Source: Jiella pelagia | GTDB lineage: Bacteria > Pseudomonadota > Alphaproteobacteria > Rhizobiales > Rhizobiaceae | Direction: 5' to 3' | Length of the DNA: 64,000 bases | Assembly (NCBI RefSeq): GCF_026898155.1 | Contig: NZ_CP114029.1 | Location: forward strand, 2,053,501-2,117,500 | In this document: piece by piece, positions 29,081 through 39,249 of the stretch | Position numbering within the stretch: the first letter of the stretch is position 1 | Layout: every line of letters starts with the position of its first letter | Position numbers and translations under genes: made by a program | The notes under the pieces: generated by a model | The model's input: only the letters and a program-made list of their open reading frames with translations | The model's database searches: none | What the model was told of the DNA's origin: nothing

Positions 29081-29122
29081 GAAAAGGGGCGGCCCGTCAT
29101 CGACCTCGACGGGTCGCCCCTT
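29081..29122 (-). terminator. Hairpin terminator between convergent genes
   Basis: GGGGCGGCCCGTC and GACGGGTCGCCCC form a 13-base stem with one mismatch around a nine-base loop. On the minus strand it is followed by TTTTC, which suits an end for the sulfotransferase transcript; it may also stop the detoxification cluster from the other side. Confidence 0.65.
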
Positions 29123-29139
29123 GATGCCGACGGGCGTCG

Positions 29140-30072
29140 TCAGGCAGCGACCGGGGCAGCTGCGTCACGTTGCGTGCCGTTGGCCAGCCAGTCGGCGCAT
29201 TCCGGCGGGAGCTCGGCCAGAACCTTCGCCTCGTAGGCCGCGACGTCTTCGGCCAGAAGTTCGTCGTGCCAGCGGCCGTTGACGCCGCGATGGATGAAGC
29301 TCGTGGCACCGCCCTCCCACAGCGCCCCGCCGAGCGGCACGGCCTTCTCGGCATGGGCCTTCATGTAGTCGAAGCTGCAGTGGGAGAGGATCGCCTCCCA
29401 GCGCTCCTTGTCGACGTCGATCTCCAGAAACGCCGCGATTCGGGCGATCTCGCCCGGCATGTCGGCCTTGAGGTCGGCGAAATGGACGAAAAGGACGTTC
29501 GGCAGGTCGCGGATCTCCCACCAGGACCGGACATTCTCGAAGAACGGCCAGAAGGGATGGCCGTCGCCTTCGAGCCAGTCGAGAAAATACTGGCGCTTTG
29601 AGGCCGGCGGCGGTTCGATCGGCGGGCCGACGCGGCCGGGCGTGTCGTTCAGCGCCTCGTACCAGGCGGCGTTGGCCCTCGCATGGTGGTTGTGCAGGCT
29701 CCACACGACGTCGCGCCCGTCCCGGCCGATATAAAGATATTTCGCCTTGGGCGAGAACACCAGCGCGTCGACCGGCAGGTGGGTCTTCAGGAAGCGGCGG
29801 TGGGTCTGCGCCTCGATCGCCGGCAGCTTGATCGCCTTCGGCGGCACGCGCAGGTCGACCCAGGGCGAGATCTCGCCGACATCGACGTCCTCGGCGCCCT
29901 GGAAGACCAGCTGCCCGACGATCTGCTGCATCCAGGTCGTGCCGGACTTGGCGTAGGTGGCGATGACGATGTCGTCGTCGCGCATGGGAAGATCGTTCCA
30001 GATCGTCGAATCGAAATGATGGTTGTGCATCTCGCGCGTCTTGCGCGGCCAATCCAACGATTGGGTGTTCAT
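29140..30072 (-). CDS. Sulfotransferase domain protein
   Basis: The 310-residue protein is a PAPS-dependent sulfotransferase of the aryl/alcohol type. The 5'-phosphosulphate loop is TYAKSGTTWMQQI near residue 45 and the 3'-phosphate region is YIGRDGRDVVWSLHNH; a C-terminal FIHRGVNGRWHDE resembles the family's RKG-type loop. The start ATG at 30072 (MNTQSLDW) has AGGAGGG upstream; further upstream in-frame codons are not conserved. The acceptor is unknown. It stands alone, convergent with the detoxification cluster. Confidence 0.88.
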   Translation of the reverse strand: MNTQSLDWPRKTREMHNHHFDSTIWNDLPMRDDDIVIATYAKSGTTWMQQIVGQLVFQGAEDVDVGEISPWVDLRVPPKAIKLPAIEAQTHRRFLKTHLPVDALVFSPKAKYLYIGRDGRDVVWSLHNHHARANAAWYEALNDTPGRVGPPIEPPPASKRQYFLDWLEGDGHPFWPFFENVRSWWEIRDLPNVLFVHFADLKADMPGEIARIAAFLEIDVDKERWEAILSHCSFDYMKAHAEKAVPLGGALWEGGATSFIHRGVNGRWHDELLAEDVAAYEAKVLAELPPECADWLANGTQRDAAAPVAA

Positions 30073-30300
30073 GATCGCCCTCCTGAGACCGGACGGCGAG
30101 CGCTTACACGCCGAGTGTTTCAGCGAGATTTCAACGTCGTCCGATGCCCGGTCGTCCGATCGCCTGCAATCGCCTGTCGCGCCGAGCGGGGCGCCTGAAG
30201 CAGACAGGGGCGCGATCGGCCCGATCGCACCCCTGTTCTTGCGTTCGCTCATGCCGGAGCAAAGGCCTGCCGTCGATCTTCGGCGGCAAAGCCTCGCCGG

Positions 30301-31503
30301 TCAGCCGTTCGAGGCCAGCAGAAAGTCCGGCAGTTGGCCTTGGCCGTCGCCCTCGTCGTCGTCGTCATCCGATTTCTTGGCTCGGGTCGTGCGGCGGCGC
30401 TTCGGCTTCTCTTCGCCTTCGACATCCGCCTTGGGCTTGCGGCGCGTCGCCGGCTTCTTCGGCTGGGCCTCGGCTTCAGCTTCGGGAGACGCCTTCGGTT
30501 CCTCGTCGGCAGACCTCTTGGTCTCGACGACGTGATCCGCCACCGTCGCTTCGGCCGCGACCTCGGCGGTCTCCGAACCGGTAGCCTTGTCGCCCAGCCG
30601 CGGCCGGCGAGTGCGGGGGCGCCGCTTGGCGCGGTTCTGGGTTTCCTCGAGCGCTTCGGCGGCGGTCATCGAGATCGGTGCTTCCGTCTCGTCCGCCTTG
30701 CCGCTGCTGCGGTCCGTATCAGCGGAACGCTCGCCGTTGCGCCCGCCATGAGCGCCGCGCCGATCGTCGCGGTTGCGGTCGCCGGATCGGCCACCCGTCT
30801 CTGAAGACGCGCCGTTGCCGGCGGCGTGACCGCCGCCCTGATAGCCTTCGCTCTCGTCGCGCACCATCACCGGCTGCGGGCCGCTTCCCGCGGGCGGGTT
30901 GCGGTCGCGGCGCTGGCCGCCGTCGCGCTGGCTCCCGTCGCGCGAACCTCCGCGCTCGCCGTTGTCGTCGCGGTTGCGCTGGTTGTTGTCGCGGTTGCGG
31001 TCGCGTCCGCCGCCATGGTCGCGAGCGTTGCCGCCGTCGCGGCCGCCAGCCTGCTGGTCACGGCCACCATTCTGCTGATCGCGGTTGCCGTTCTGCTGGT
31101 AGTCGCGGTTGCCATTCGGCTGGAAACGGCGATCGCGGTCGTTGCGATCGTTGCGGTCGCTCGTCTCGTTGCGGGTGTAGTTGCCGTTGTCGTAGCCGTC
31201 CTCGTCGTCCTCGTCGTCGCTTTCGCGGGTGTCGCGGTCGTCACGGGGCTGCTGGAACTGCGCCTGGGCGGCGGCGATGATCCGGTTGTAGTGTTCGGCG
31301 TGCTGGAGATAGTTCTCCGCCATGACCCGGTCGCCGGCAGCGGAGGCGTCGCGTGCCAGCATCGAATACTTCTCGGCGACGTGTTGGGCCGAGCCGCGGA
31401 TCTTGACGTCAGGACCGTTCGACTCGTAGTTGCGCGAAAGCGGATTGGGACCTTTGCGTCCACGACCGCGCATACGGTTCTTCTGCTGCTGTCCAGGCCT
31501 CAT
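30301..31503 (-). CDS. DUF4167 domain protein, largely disordered
   Basis: The first 90 residues form the DUF4167 domain of Hyphomicrobiales (RPGQQQKNRMRGRG, NPLSRNYESNGPDVKIRG, HVAEKYSMLARDASAAGDRVMAENYLQHAEHYNRI). The remaining 300 are low-complexity Asn/Arg/Asp/Gly-rich repeats and a Lys/Ala/Glu-rich tail ending LPDFLLASNG. Basic, RGG-rich composition suggests nucleic-acid binding, possibly condensate-forming, but no function is established. ATG 31503 is favoured over 31533 because the domain starts at MRPGQQ. Its place next to prmC is conserved in the order. Confidence 0.9.
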   Translation of the reverse strand: MRPGQQQKNRMRGRGRKGPNPLSRNYESNGPDVKIRGSAQHVAEKYSMLARDASAAGDRVMAENYLQHAEHYNRIIAAAQAQFQQPRDDRDTRESDDEDDEDGYDNGNYTRNETSDRNDRNDRDRRFQPNGNRDYQQNGNRDQQNGGRDQQAGGRDGGNARDHGGGRDRNRDNNQRNRDDNGERGGSRDGSQRDGGQRRDRNPPAGSGPQPVMVRDESEGYQGGGHAAGNGASSETGGRSGDRNRDDRRGAHGGRNGERSADTDRSSGKADETEAPISMTAAEALEETQNRAKRRPRTRRPRLGDKATGSETAEVAAEATVADHVVETKRSADEEPKASPEAEAEAQPKKPATRRKPKADVEGEEKPKRRRTTRAKKSDDDDDEGDGQGQLPDFLLASNG

Positions 31504-31827
31504 GCTCTTCCTGTCTCTTGATGGTGGGAACATCAGCGATGTTCCGCCTCGGGAGCCTGCAAAATGCTCCTGTGCGCGACCCTCCTTCCCAGGATGGGCC
31601 AGCGATGGAAATGTTCAAAAGTCGGTTTCGACTGGCGATCACAAAAGCCAGTTCAACGGACGACCTTTAGGTCATCTCGAGCATCTCCCGGCTCCGCCGT
31701 CTGAGATGTCCCCCTCGATTCCTCCGTATGCCCCAGACAATAGAGATGAAGCCCCCACGCTACAAGCCTTATTTCCCCAGAATGCCGAATCCCTGTGCAA
31801 GATGACGGGCTTCGCGAAAGCTTCCGG
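31504..31827. other. Gap between DUF4167 gene and prmC
   Basis: About 320 bases of lower GC with no supported gene. An ORF through it is only the wrong frame of prmC past its one-base loss. The DUF4167 promoter must lie here. Confidence 0.4.
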
Positions 31828-32801
31828 TCACGGCGATGCCGACCGCAGGGACAGAACGCGCTCGATGCCCGCAAGGTCCTTTGTCCGGCCACAGGCTGCA
31901 AAGCCGTGCGCCGCGAAAATCGTCTCCACCTCGGCCGCCTGGCCGATTCCGATCTCGACGACCACGATGGCGCCCGGCGAAAGCAGCCGTGCCGAGCCTT
32001 GCGCGATCGCACGGTAGGCATCGAGACCGTCCGGCCCGCCGTCGAGGGCGATAAGGGGATCGTGCTGCCGCACCGCCGAGGACAACCCGGCAATGTCGCG
32101 GGTCGGAATATAGGGGGGTTGGAGACGACGAGGTCAACGGCGCCGCCGAGCGCCGACAGGTGATCGCAGGCGACGGGAAAGAAGCGATCCGCGACGCCGG
32201 CAGCCTCGGCATTGCGCCGCGCCGTTACCAGCGCCCCCGACGAAACGTCGATCGCAACGGCAAACGCCCGGTCGTAGAGGGCGAGCAGCGAGACGGCGAT
32301 AGCGCCCGAACCCGTGCCGATATCGGCAAGGACACATCTGCCACTTGCGGCGATCGCCGCCTCGACGAAGGGACGGGCCACCTCGACGAGGGTTTCCGTC
32401 TCGGGGCGCGGTTCGAGCGTCTCCGCCGAGAGTGCGAATTCGTGCTCGTAGAAGGCCCGGCGCCCGATGATCCGATGCACCGGCTCGCCAAGGATCCGTC
32501 GGGCGACGAAGCCGTCCAGACGTTCAGTGGCCGCGGGCGTCAGAACCTGCCCGCTGGCGCGGTGCACTTCGGTCGCAGAAAGCCCTGCCGCCTCGGCGAC
32601 GAGCAGTCTGGCATCGAGATCGGGGGTGACGATTTCGGGCGCCTCACCCTCGACACCCAGGGAACCGGCCGTGGCGGCGTTCCGCAAATACTGTGCCGCC
32701 CGGCGATAGACGTCGCCGAGACGTGCGCCCGCTCCCTCTCCGCCGCCATCCGGCGGCGGCCGTTGCTCCGCCTGGTCACCGTTTTCGTCGGTCCCGCCCA
32801 T
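31828..32801 (-). CDS. prmC: Release-factor glutamine methyltransferase PrmC (one-base loss in this sequence)
   Basis: PrmC (HemK) methylates the glutamine of the GGQ motif in release factors; the prfA target gene lies directly upstream. The N-terminal helical domain is followed by [28 protein letters not shown] and the SAM motif [16 protein letters not shown]. At the catalytic NPPY motif the frame breaks: the plus strand has six G at 32113-32118. Seven would give [17 protein letters not shown] and a 324-residue protein ending at 31828. This is a homopolymer loss, unlike the GAGCTC insertions elsewhere. prmC starts 10 bases after the prfA stop. Confidence 0.92.
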
Positions 32802-32811
32802 CCGCCGCGCC

Positions 32812-33899
32812 TCACACGCCCTCGTCGACGCCGACGGCGGCCAGGAGATGCGCCTGGTGGTCGGCGATCAGCGCCTCGACCAGCTCGTCCATCTCGCCCT
32901 CGATCACCCGGTCGAGCTTGTAGAGCGTCAGGTTGATGCGGTGGTCGGTGACCCGCCCTTGCGGGAAGTTGTAGGTGCGGATGCGCTCCGAGCGGTCGCC
33001 CGAGCCGACCTGGCTCTTGCGGGCGGCAGAGCGCTCGTCGTCGGCCTTCTGGCGCTCCATGTCGAACAGCTTGGCCTTGAGCACCTGCATCGCCCGCGCC
33101 CGGTTCTGGTGCTGGGACTTTTCCGAGGAGGTGACGACGATGCCCGTCGGAAGATGGGTGATGCGCACCGCCGAATCGGTGGTGTTGACGTGCTGGCCGC
33201 CGGCGCCCGACGCGCGCATGGTGTCGATGCGGATGTCTTCGGCGCGAACGTCGACGTCGATGTCCTCGGCCTCGGGCAGCACCGCGACGGTCGCCGCCGA
33301 GGTATGGATGCGCCCGCCGGATTCGGTCTCCGGCACGCGCTGCACCCGATGGACGCCGGATTCGAACTTCAGCCGCGAGAAGACGCCCGCACCCTTGATC
33401 GCCGCGATCACTTCCTTGTAGCCGCCGACCTCGCCCTCGCTCGCCGACAGCACTTCGAGCTTCCAGCGGTGGAGGCTCGGCGTAGCGCTGATACATCCGG
33501 AAGAGGTCGCCGGCGAAGAGCCCGGCTTCCGAGCCGCCTGTGCCCGCCCGGATTTCCAGGATCGCGCCCTTTGCGTCGGCGGCGTCCTTCGGCAGGAGCA
33601 GAAGGCGGATCGCCTGGGTCAGTTCCTCGATCTTCTCCTTCAGGCTGTCGATCTCGATCTCGGCGAGTTCGCGCATCTCCCGATCGGCCGAAGGGTCGTT
33701 GAGGAGCGCGCGCGTGCCCTTGAGGCTCCTCCTCGGCGCGGCGAAAGTCGCCGATCGCGGCATTCACGTCCTCGAGCGAGGCATATTCCGCCGCGAGCTT
33801 GGAATAGACCTCGTGGTCGGGCCCCTTCGCCATCTCCCGTTCCAGGGTGGCAAAGCGGTTCTGGATGTCGTTCAACGTGGCGTTCGGCAGAGTTGCCAT
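32812..33899 (-). CDS. prfA: Peptide chain release factor 1 (two frameshifts in this sequence)
   Basis: RF1 ends translation at UAA and UAG. The product starts [16 protein letters not shown] and has the PAT tripeptide region and [16 protein letters not shown] with the catalytic GGQ. Two breaks occur, at GAGGCTC 33722-33728 and 33472-33478 (plus-strand reading). Restoring GAGCTC gives [14 protein letters not shown] and [20 protein letters not shown], both family sequence, and a 361-residue factor. Two independent lesions with the same signature in an indispensable gene are strong evidence that the base calls, not the gene, are wrong. prmC follows and modifies the product. Confidence 0.95.
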
Positions 33900-34022
33900 G
33901 ATATCCGGTTCGATGCTGTCGATGGGGGCAACGCCCCGTGGAAAGGGGCCGGGAATAGCGCCGCGGCCTTTGATCGGCAGGCCGCGATCGCTTCGCCGGC
34001 GGTTCCAAGGACCGTCCGGCCG

Positions 34023-36287
34023 CTAATATGGGATCCGGTGGCGCTCGGCGAAATCCTTCAGGAAACTGCGCGCCGATCCCACCTCGCTCGGATCGTCGAG
34101 AAGCGCGGCGAGTTCGCCGCGCAGCTTCTGCGCGTCGAGTTCGAGCAGCATGGCCTTGACCGGCCCGATCGACGGCGGCGCCATCGAGATGCTGCGAAAG
34201 CCGAGGCCGATCAGCGCCATCGCCGAAAGCGGCCTGCCAGCCATCTCGCCGCAGAGTGACACCGGCACGCCGTGCCGCTCGCCCGCGAGGACGACGTCCC
34301 GCAAGGCTCTGAGGAACGGCACCGACAGATCGTCGTAGCGCGTCGCCACATTGGCATTGCCACGATCGACGGCGAAGAAGAACTGGAAGAGATCGTTCGA
34401 GCCGATCGAGACGAAGTCGAGCATGCGCATCAGCGGATCGAGCTGGTAGAGCAGCGACGGCACCTCCAGCATCGCCCCGAGCTTCAATTCGTTCGGCGGC
34501 GCATAGCCGAAGCGCTCCAGATGCTCGATCTCCCGGGCGATCAGCGTGCGCGCCGCGACGATCTCCGAAAGGTCGGTGATCATCGGGAACATGATCTTGA
34601 GGTTCCGTCCGCCTGCCGCCTTCAACAGCGCGCGCAGCTGGGTCCGCAGGAGGCCCGGCCGGTCGAGGGCAAGGCGCATCGCCCGGTAGCCGAGGGCCGG
34701 ATTCTGTTCCAGGCCGTGGGCGAGATAGGGCAAGAGCTTGTCGCCGCCGACATCGAGGGTGCGGAAGGTGACGGGGCGCGTTCCCGCCGCGTCGATCACG
34801 GCGCGATAAAGCCGCTCCTGATCGCTCGCCCGTGGCATGGTCGAGGCCACCATGAACTGCAGTTCGGTGCGGAACAGGCCGATTCCCTCCGCCCCCGATT
34901 CGGCCAGCTGCGGCAGATCGACGAGGAGGCCGGCATTCATCTGCAGGCCGATGGCGACGCCGTCGCGGGTCTTGGCCGGCAGATCGCGCAGCGAGCGATA
35001 GCGCTGCTGGCGTTCGGCGCGAAAGCCGAGCTTGTCGGCGAAGAGATCGTGCACCTCCGGCGGCGGGCGCAGATGCACGTCGCCGCTCTCGCCGTCGACG
35101 ACGATCGGGTCGCCGTTTTCCGCCATCGAGACGACGCCCTTGACCTGGCCGGCGACGGGAATGCCAAGGGCCCGCGCGACGATGACGACATGGCTGGTCG
35201 TCGCGCCCTCTTCGAGGACGAGGCCCTTGATCTGGCCGCGGTGATAGTCGAGGAGCTCCGCTGCCCCCATGTTGCGGGCGACGACGACGGCGTCGCTCGC
35301 GCCGTTGCCGGCCCCCACCTGGCCGATCAGCTGGCGCAGGAGCCGGTTGGCGAGATCGTCGAAATCGTGCAGCCGCTCGCGGATATAGGGGTCGGTCAGA
35401 TGCATCATGCGCGCCCGCATGTCCGACTGCACCTTCTCGACCGCCGCCTCGGCGGTGAGGCCGTTGCGGACCGCCTCTTCCAGCCGGCGAACCCAGCCGC
35501 GGTCCTGGGCGAACTTGCGATAGGTCTCGAGCACGGCCCGATGCTCGCCCTCGTCGGCGACCTCGCGCCGCGCCAGCATGCCCTCGATGGATTCGCGCAG
35601 GATCGCCAACGCCTCTGTGAGGCGCGAGACCTCGCTGTCGACATCCTCGTTGAACAGGCTGGAGACGATCACCCGCGGCTCGTGCAGGACGACCCGGCCG
35701 ATGCCGATCCCGTCACACAAGGCGAGCCCGGCGAAGCTGACGGGCCGGGTAAGATCGAGGGTGACGCCGGGGCGCGACAGGCCTTCCAGACCGCCCGCCG
35801 CGATCATCTCGGCGATCACCATCGCGACGGTTTCGAGCGCCTCGGATTCCTCTTCCGGATAGACCCGGCCCGCCGCCTTGTTCTGGACGACGAGAACGCC
35901 GAGGGTGCGCCCGGCCCTGAGGACCGGAACGCCGAGGAAGGTCGCGTAGATCTCCTCGCCGGTCTCCGGCAGATAGGTGAAGGCCGGATGGTTCTGCGCG
36001 TCGGAGAGATTGAGCGGCCTTGCCGTGGCGGCGATCGTGCCGACCAGCCCCTCGCCCAGCCTCAGCTGCGCCAGGTGGACCGATCCCGGATTGAGGCCTT
36101 CGGTGGCGTAGAGTTCGAGCACGCCGTCGGCCCGCAACACATAAAGCGAGCAGACCTCGGTCTCCATGTGCTTGGCGATCAGCATGACGATCTGGTCGAG
36201 ACGCGCCTGCGCCTCCAGGGGCTCGATCATCAGCTCCCGGATGCGGCGCATCAGAACGCGCGGACCTGAAGTGTCGCTCCTGTTCAA
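34023..36287 (-). CDS. ptsP: Phosphoenolpyruvate-protein phosphotransferase PtsP (EI-Ntr)
   Basis: EI-Ntr starts the nitrogen-related phosphotransferase relay (EI-Ntr, NPr, EIIA-Ntr), which signals nitrogen and potassium status rather than moving sugars. The 754-residue protein has an N-terminal GAF domain (VCSLYVLRADGVLELYATEGL), the PEP-utiliser N domain, the swivelling phosphohistidine domain with EGATTSHVVIVARALGIPV and the C-terminal barrel with FRTELQFM, RTLDVGGDKLLPYL, IGSNDLFQF and SLCGEMAG. An intact GAGCTC lies at 35253. It follows lysC on the same strand, an arrangement common in the order. Confidence 0.95.
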   Translation of the reverse strand: MNRSDTSGPRVLMRRIRELMIEPLEAQARLDQIVMLIAKHMETEVCSLYVLRADGVLELYATEGLNPGSVHLAQLRLGEGLVGTIAATARPLNLSDAQNHPAFTYLPETGEEIYATFLGVPVLRAGRTLGVLVVQNKAAGRVYPEEESEALETVAMVIAEMIAAGGLEGLSRPGVTLDLTRPVSFAGLALCDGIGIGRVVLHEPRVIVSSLFNEDVDSEVSRLTEALAILRESIEGMLARREVADEGEHRAVLETYRKFAQDRGWVRRLEEAVRNGLTAEAAVEKVQSDMRARMMHLTDPYIRERLHDFDDLANRLLRQLIGQVGAGNGASDAVVVARNMGAAELLDYHRGQIKGLVLEEGATTSHVVIVARALGIPVAGQVKGVVSMAENGDPIVVDGESGDVHLRPPPEVHDLFADKLGFRAERQQRYRSLRDLPAKTRDGVAIGLQMNAGLLVDLPQLAESGAEGIGLFRTELQFMVASTMPRASDQERLYRAVIDAAGTRPVTFRTLDVGGDKLLPYLAHGLEQNPALGYRAMRLALDRPGLLRTQLRALLKAAGGRNLKIMFPMITDLSEIVAARTLIAREIEHLERFGYAPPNELKLGAMLEVPSLLYQLDPLMRMLDFVSIGSNDLFQFFFAVDRGNANVATRYDDLSVPFLRALRDVVLAGERHGVPVSLCGEMAGRPLSAMALIGLGFRSISMAPPSIGPVKAMLLELDAQKLRGELAALLDDPSEVGSARSFLKDFAERHRIPY

Positions 36288-36505
36288 CCCAGCCTTCCGT
36301 TCTGCGCCCCGGCGTTCGTTGCTGCCGCGGCAGACGATGTCGGTTATGCGGTTCGCACCGAATTCAGTTGATCACACAAAGTGCATCCGCCCAAGCGAAT
36401 CGGCGAATTTCCGTCCCCGGCAATCCGTTTGGTGCACAAGAGGAAGCAAAGCAAGAACCTTGCCTTTTTCCCGAACCAGCCCGACGCAGCCGTAGAGCGC
36501 CTGTC

Positions 36506-37762
36506 TCACGCCTTGTCGAGGCCGTAGACGCCATGCAGCGAGCGCACCGCTAGCTCGGTATAGTCGCCGTCGATGAGGATCGAGATCTTGATCTCGGAGG
36601 TGGTGATCGCCTTGATGTTGATGCCGCGGGCGGCGAGCGCCTTGAAGGCGGTGGCGGCGACGCCGGTGTGGCTGCGCATGCCGATGCCGATCACCGAGAC
36701 CTTGGTGAGGCCCGATTCGCTCTGCAACGCGTCGTAGCGCATCTCGGCCTTGGCCCCCTCCAGAAGCGCGATGGCCTTCTGAAGATCGCCCGCCGGGACC
36801 GTGAAGGTCATGTCGGTGGCATCGCCGGATTCGGAGATGTTCTGGACGATCATGTCGACATTGACGCCGGCATCCGCCAGCGGCCCGAAGATGGCCGCCG
36901 CGACGCCCGGCCGGTCCTCGACGCGCCTCAGCGAAATCTGCGCCTCGTCCCTGGAATAGGCGATACCGGTTACGACCTGCTGTTCCACGATCTCGTCCTC
37001 GTCGCAAATCAGGGTTCCCGGCGGATTGTCGAAATCGCCCATGCCGGGAGCATTCGGGTCCTCGAAGGAGGAGCGCACGAAGGTGCGCACCTTGTGCACC
37101 ATCGCCAGTTCCACCGATCGGACCTGCAGGACCTTGGCGCCGAGCGAGGCCATTTCCAGCATCTCCTCGAAGGAGATCTTGGCCATGCGCCGAGCCTTCG
37201 GCTCGATCCGCGGGTCGGTGGTGTAGACGCCGTCGACGTCGGTGTAGATGTCGCAGCGATCGGCCTTGATTGCCGCGGCGATGGCAACGGCGCTGGTGTC
37301 GGAGCCGCCGCGCCCGAGCGTCGCGATGCGGTTGTCCGGAGCGATCCCCTGGAAGCCGGCAACCACCGCGACCTGCCCCTCGTCGCCGAAACGGCGCACG
37401 ATCTCGCTGGCGTCGATCTCCTGAATGCGTGCCGCGCCATGGGCGCCGTCGGTACGGATCGGGATCTGCCAACCCTGCCAGGATCGCGCATTCACCCCCA
37501 TCTGCTGCAGGGTGATGGCGAGAAGCCCGGCCGTCACCTGCTCGCCGCTCGCCACGACGGCGTCGTATTCGCGGGCGTCGTGGATGGGCGATGCCTCGCG
37601 GCACCATGAGACCAGCTCGTTGGTCTTCCCGGACATGGCCGAGACGACGACGGCGACATGGTGCCCGGCGTCGACCTCGCGTTTGACATGGCGGGCGACG
37701 TTCTGAATGCGGGAAATGTCACCGACGGATGTTCCGCCGAATTTCAGGACGAGACGGGCCAT
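36506..37762 (-). CDS. lysC: Aspartate kinase
   Basis: LysC phosphorylates aspartate, the first step toward lysine, threonine, methionine and diaminopimelate. The 418-residue product begins MARLVLKFGGTSVGD and has VVVSAMSGKTNEL, GFQGI, TLGRGGSDTSAVAIA and DVDGVYTTDPR, followed by two C-terminal ACT domains (QISLRRVEDRPGVAA; VSVIGIGMRSHTGVAATAF) that usually mediate lysine/threonine feedback. ATG 37762 matches the family; upstream in-frame ATGs are unsupported. It diverges from ubiG. Confidence 0.96.
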   Translation of the reverse strand: MARLVLKFGGTSVGDISRIQNVARHVKREVDAGHHVAVVVSAMSGKTNELVSWCREASPIHDAREYDAVVASGEQVTAGLLAITLQQMGVNARSWQGWQIPIRTDGAHGAARIQEIDASEIVRRFGDEGQVAVVAGFQGIAPDNRIATLGRGGSDTSAVAIAAAIKADRCDIYTDVDGVYTTDPRIEPKARRMAKISFEEMLEMASLGAKVLQVRSVELAMVHKVRTFVRSSFEDPNAPGMGDFDNPPGTLICDEDEIVEQQVVTGIAYSRDEAQISLRRVEDRPGVAAAIFGPLADAGVNVDMIVQNISESGDATDMTFTVPAGDLQKAIALLEGAKAEMRYDALQSESGLTKVSVIGIGMRSHTGVAATAFKALAARGINIKAITTSEIKISILIDGDYTELAVRSLHGVYGLDKA

Positions 37763-38152
37763 GGGCTCAGATGGTTCGGTTCGGTGTGCGCGGGCTCCGC
37801 AGGATATCGGGTCCGCATCGGTCGATCTTGCCATCCAGGGACGTCGCGCTGCCCCTTTCGGCGCCGGTTCCCTAGCCGATGGCGCGCCGACACGCAATCA
37901 CCCGGCTCCAAATGCAGGGATCCCAACTCGTTCGAGTCCGTTCGAGTCCGTCCCGGCCGTCTTGAAAGAGGCTCTGCACGCGGCGATTCTCCGAAAGGCA
38001 GGCGGCCCGTCGTTGCGGCGACCCCTTCGTTGCAGAGGCGCGCCATGGTCGGCCCAGCCTTCCCCGCGACCCTCGGTCGCCGCTTCGGCCGCTTGACTTC
38101 GCGGCGATAAAGCGAACATCCCGGATGGCGAAGCGATGAACGGGACGAAACG
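37763..38152. other. Divergent region between lysC and ubiG
   Basis: About 390 bases without a gene. A tandem ten-base repeat, GTTCGAGTCC twice in a row, lies at about 37930-37949. GCTTGACTTCGC near 38090 is a candidate -35 for ubiG, with no certain -10. Confidence 0.4.
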
Positions 38153-38896
38153 ATGCCGGACGCAACGACGATCGACGCGAACGAGGTGGAGCGCTTTTCG
38201 CGCCTTGCCCAGGAATGGTGGAATCCGGCCGGCAAGTTCAAGCCGCTGCACAAGTTCAATCCCGTCCGGCTCGACTACATCCGCCAGGAGATGGCGATGA
38301 ATTTCGGGCGCGACACGATGCAGCCCAAACCCTTCGACGGGCTCTCCGTCCTCGACATCGGTTGCGGCGGCGGGCTTATCGCCGAGCCGCTCGCCAGGCT
38401 GGGCGCCTCCGTCGTCGGCGCCGACGCGTCGGAGACCAACATCGAGGTGGCGAAGATCCATGCGAGCGGCTCGGGGCTTGCCATCGACTACCGGGCGACG
38501 ACGGCCGAGGCGATCGCTGCCGGCGGCGAAACCTTCGACGTCGTCCTTGCCCTCGAAGTCGTCGAGCACGTCTCGGATGTCGACCTGTTCCTGACCTCCT
38601 GCGCCGCCATGGTGAAGCCGGGCGGCCTCCTCTTCGTCGCCACCATCAACCGCACCTTCAAGGCGCTGACCTTTGCCATCGTCGGGGCGGAATACGTCCT
38701 CGGCTGGCTGCCGAAGGGCACCCACCAGTATTCCAAGCTGGTGCGGCCCGAGGAGATCGAGCGGCCGCTCCAGACGGCGGGCCTTTCGATGCTGGACGAG
38801 ACCGGCGTCGTCTATCATCCGCTCGCCGACGAATGGCGCCTCGATCGCGATACCAACGTCAATTACATGGTTCTGGCACGCCGCGCCGAGATCTGA
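38153..38896 (+). CDS. ubiG: Ubiquinone biosynthesis O-methyltransferase
   Basis: UbiG carries out both O-methylations in ubiquinone synthesis. The 247-residue product has [29 protein letters not shown], the SAM-binding [20 protein letters not shown], the acidic [14 protein letters not shown] and the membrane-contact region [28 protein letters not shown], all typical. ATG 38153 gives the usual alphaproteobacterial N-terminus. The placement opposite lysC is conserved in the order. Confidence 0.96.
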   Translation: MPDATTIDANEVERFSRLAQEWWNPAGKFKPLHKFNPVRLDYIRQEMAMNFGRDTMQPKPFDGLSVLDIGCGGGLIAEPLARLGASVVGADASETNIEVAKIHASGSGLAIDYRATTAEAIAAGGETFDVVLALEVVEHVSDVDLFLTSCAAMVKPGGLLFVATINRTFKALTFAIVGAEYVLGWLPKGTHQYSKLVRPEEIERPLQTAGLSMLDETGVVYHPLADEWRLDRDTNVNYMVLARRAEI

Positions 38897-38981
38897 GCTG
38901 CGGTAACTCTCGCGCCAAGGGGAGTCTCGACTTCACACACCTGCGGTAACACGAGAGTCGTCAAAAACCGTAGGCCGCCGG

Positions 38982-39003
38982 CAAGATGATCGACGTCATC
39001 TTG
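38982..39003. other. Perfect hairpin in an AT-rich intergenic patch
   Basis: CAAGATGA and TCATCTTG form an eight-base perfect stem around a six-base loop. No T-run follows, so it is not a clear terminator. The next 110 bases are markedly AT-richer than the surroundings. It could be a regulatory hairpin upstream of the gene at 39250 or part of a small RNA. Confidence 0.4.
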
Positions 39004-39249
39004 AAAGTAGATCGGCAAAAACGATTTTATGGCGTTTTTTCGTGTGGCGAATTTACCATTCGTGACTCTAATTTTCATGGCTACTTTGCATATGCGCCAT
39101 CTCTGGCGAAGCAAATCGACTTGGCAAATACAGGCACTCACGAACGGGTGATCAAGGCCAAGGCAAGCCAGAAGGCCTATGCTGCTCAAGTCGGACGAAC
39201 AGTGTCAAGCGGGCAAGAAGGTTCGAGAGGCGGAGAGAGAGAGAACGAA

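Noticed and set aside
34272..36269. A 665-residue frame opposite ptsP
   Set aside because: It is an antisense shadow of a complete, well-conserved PtsP.
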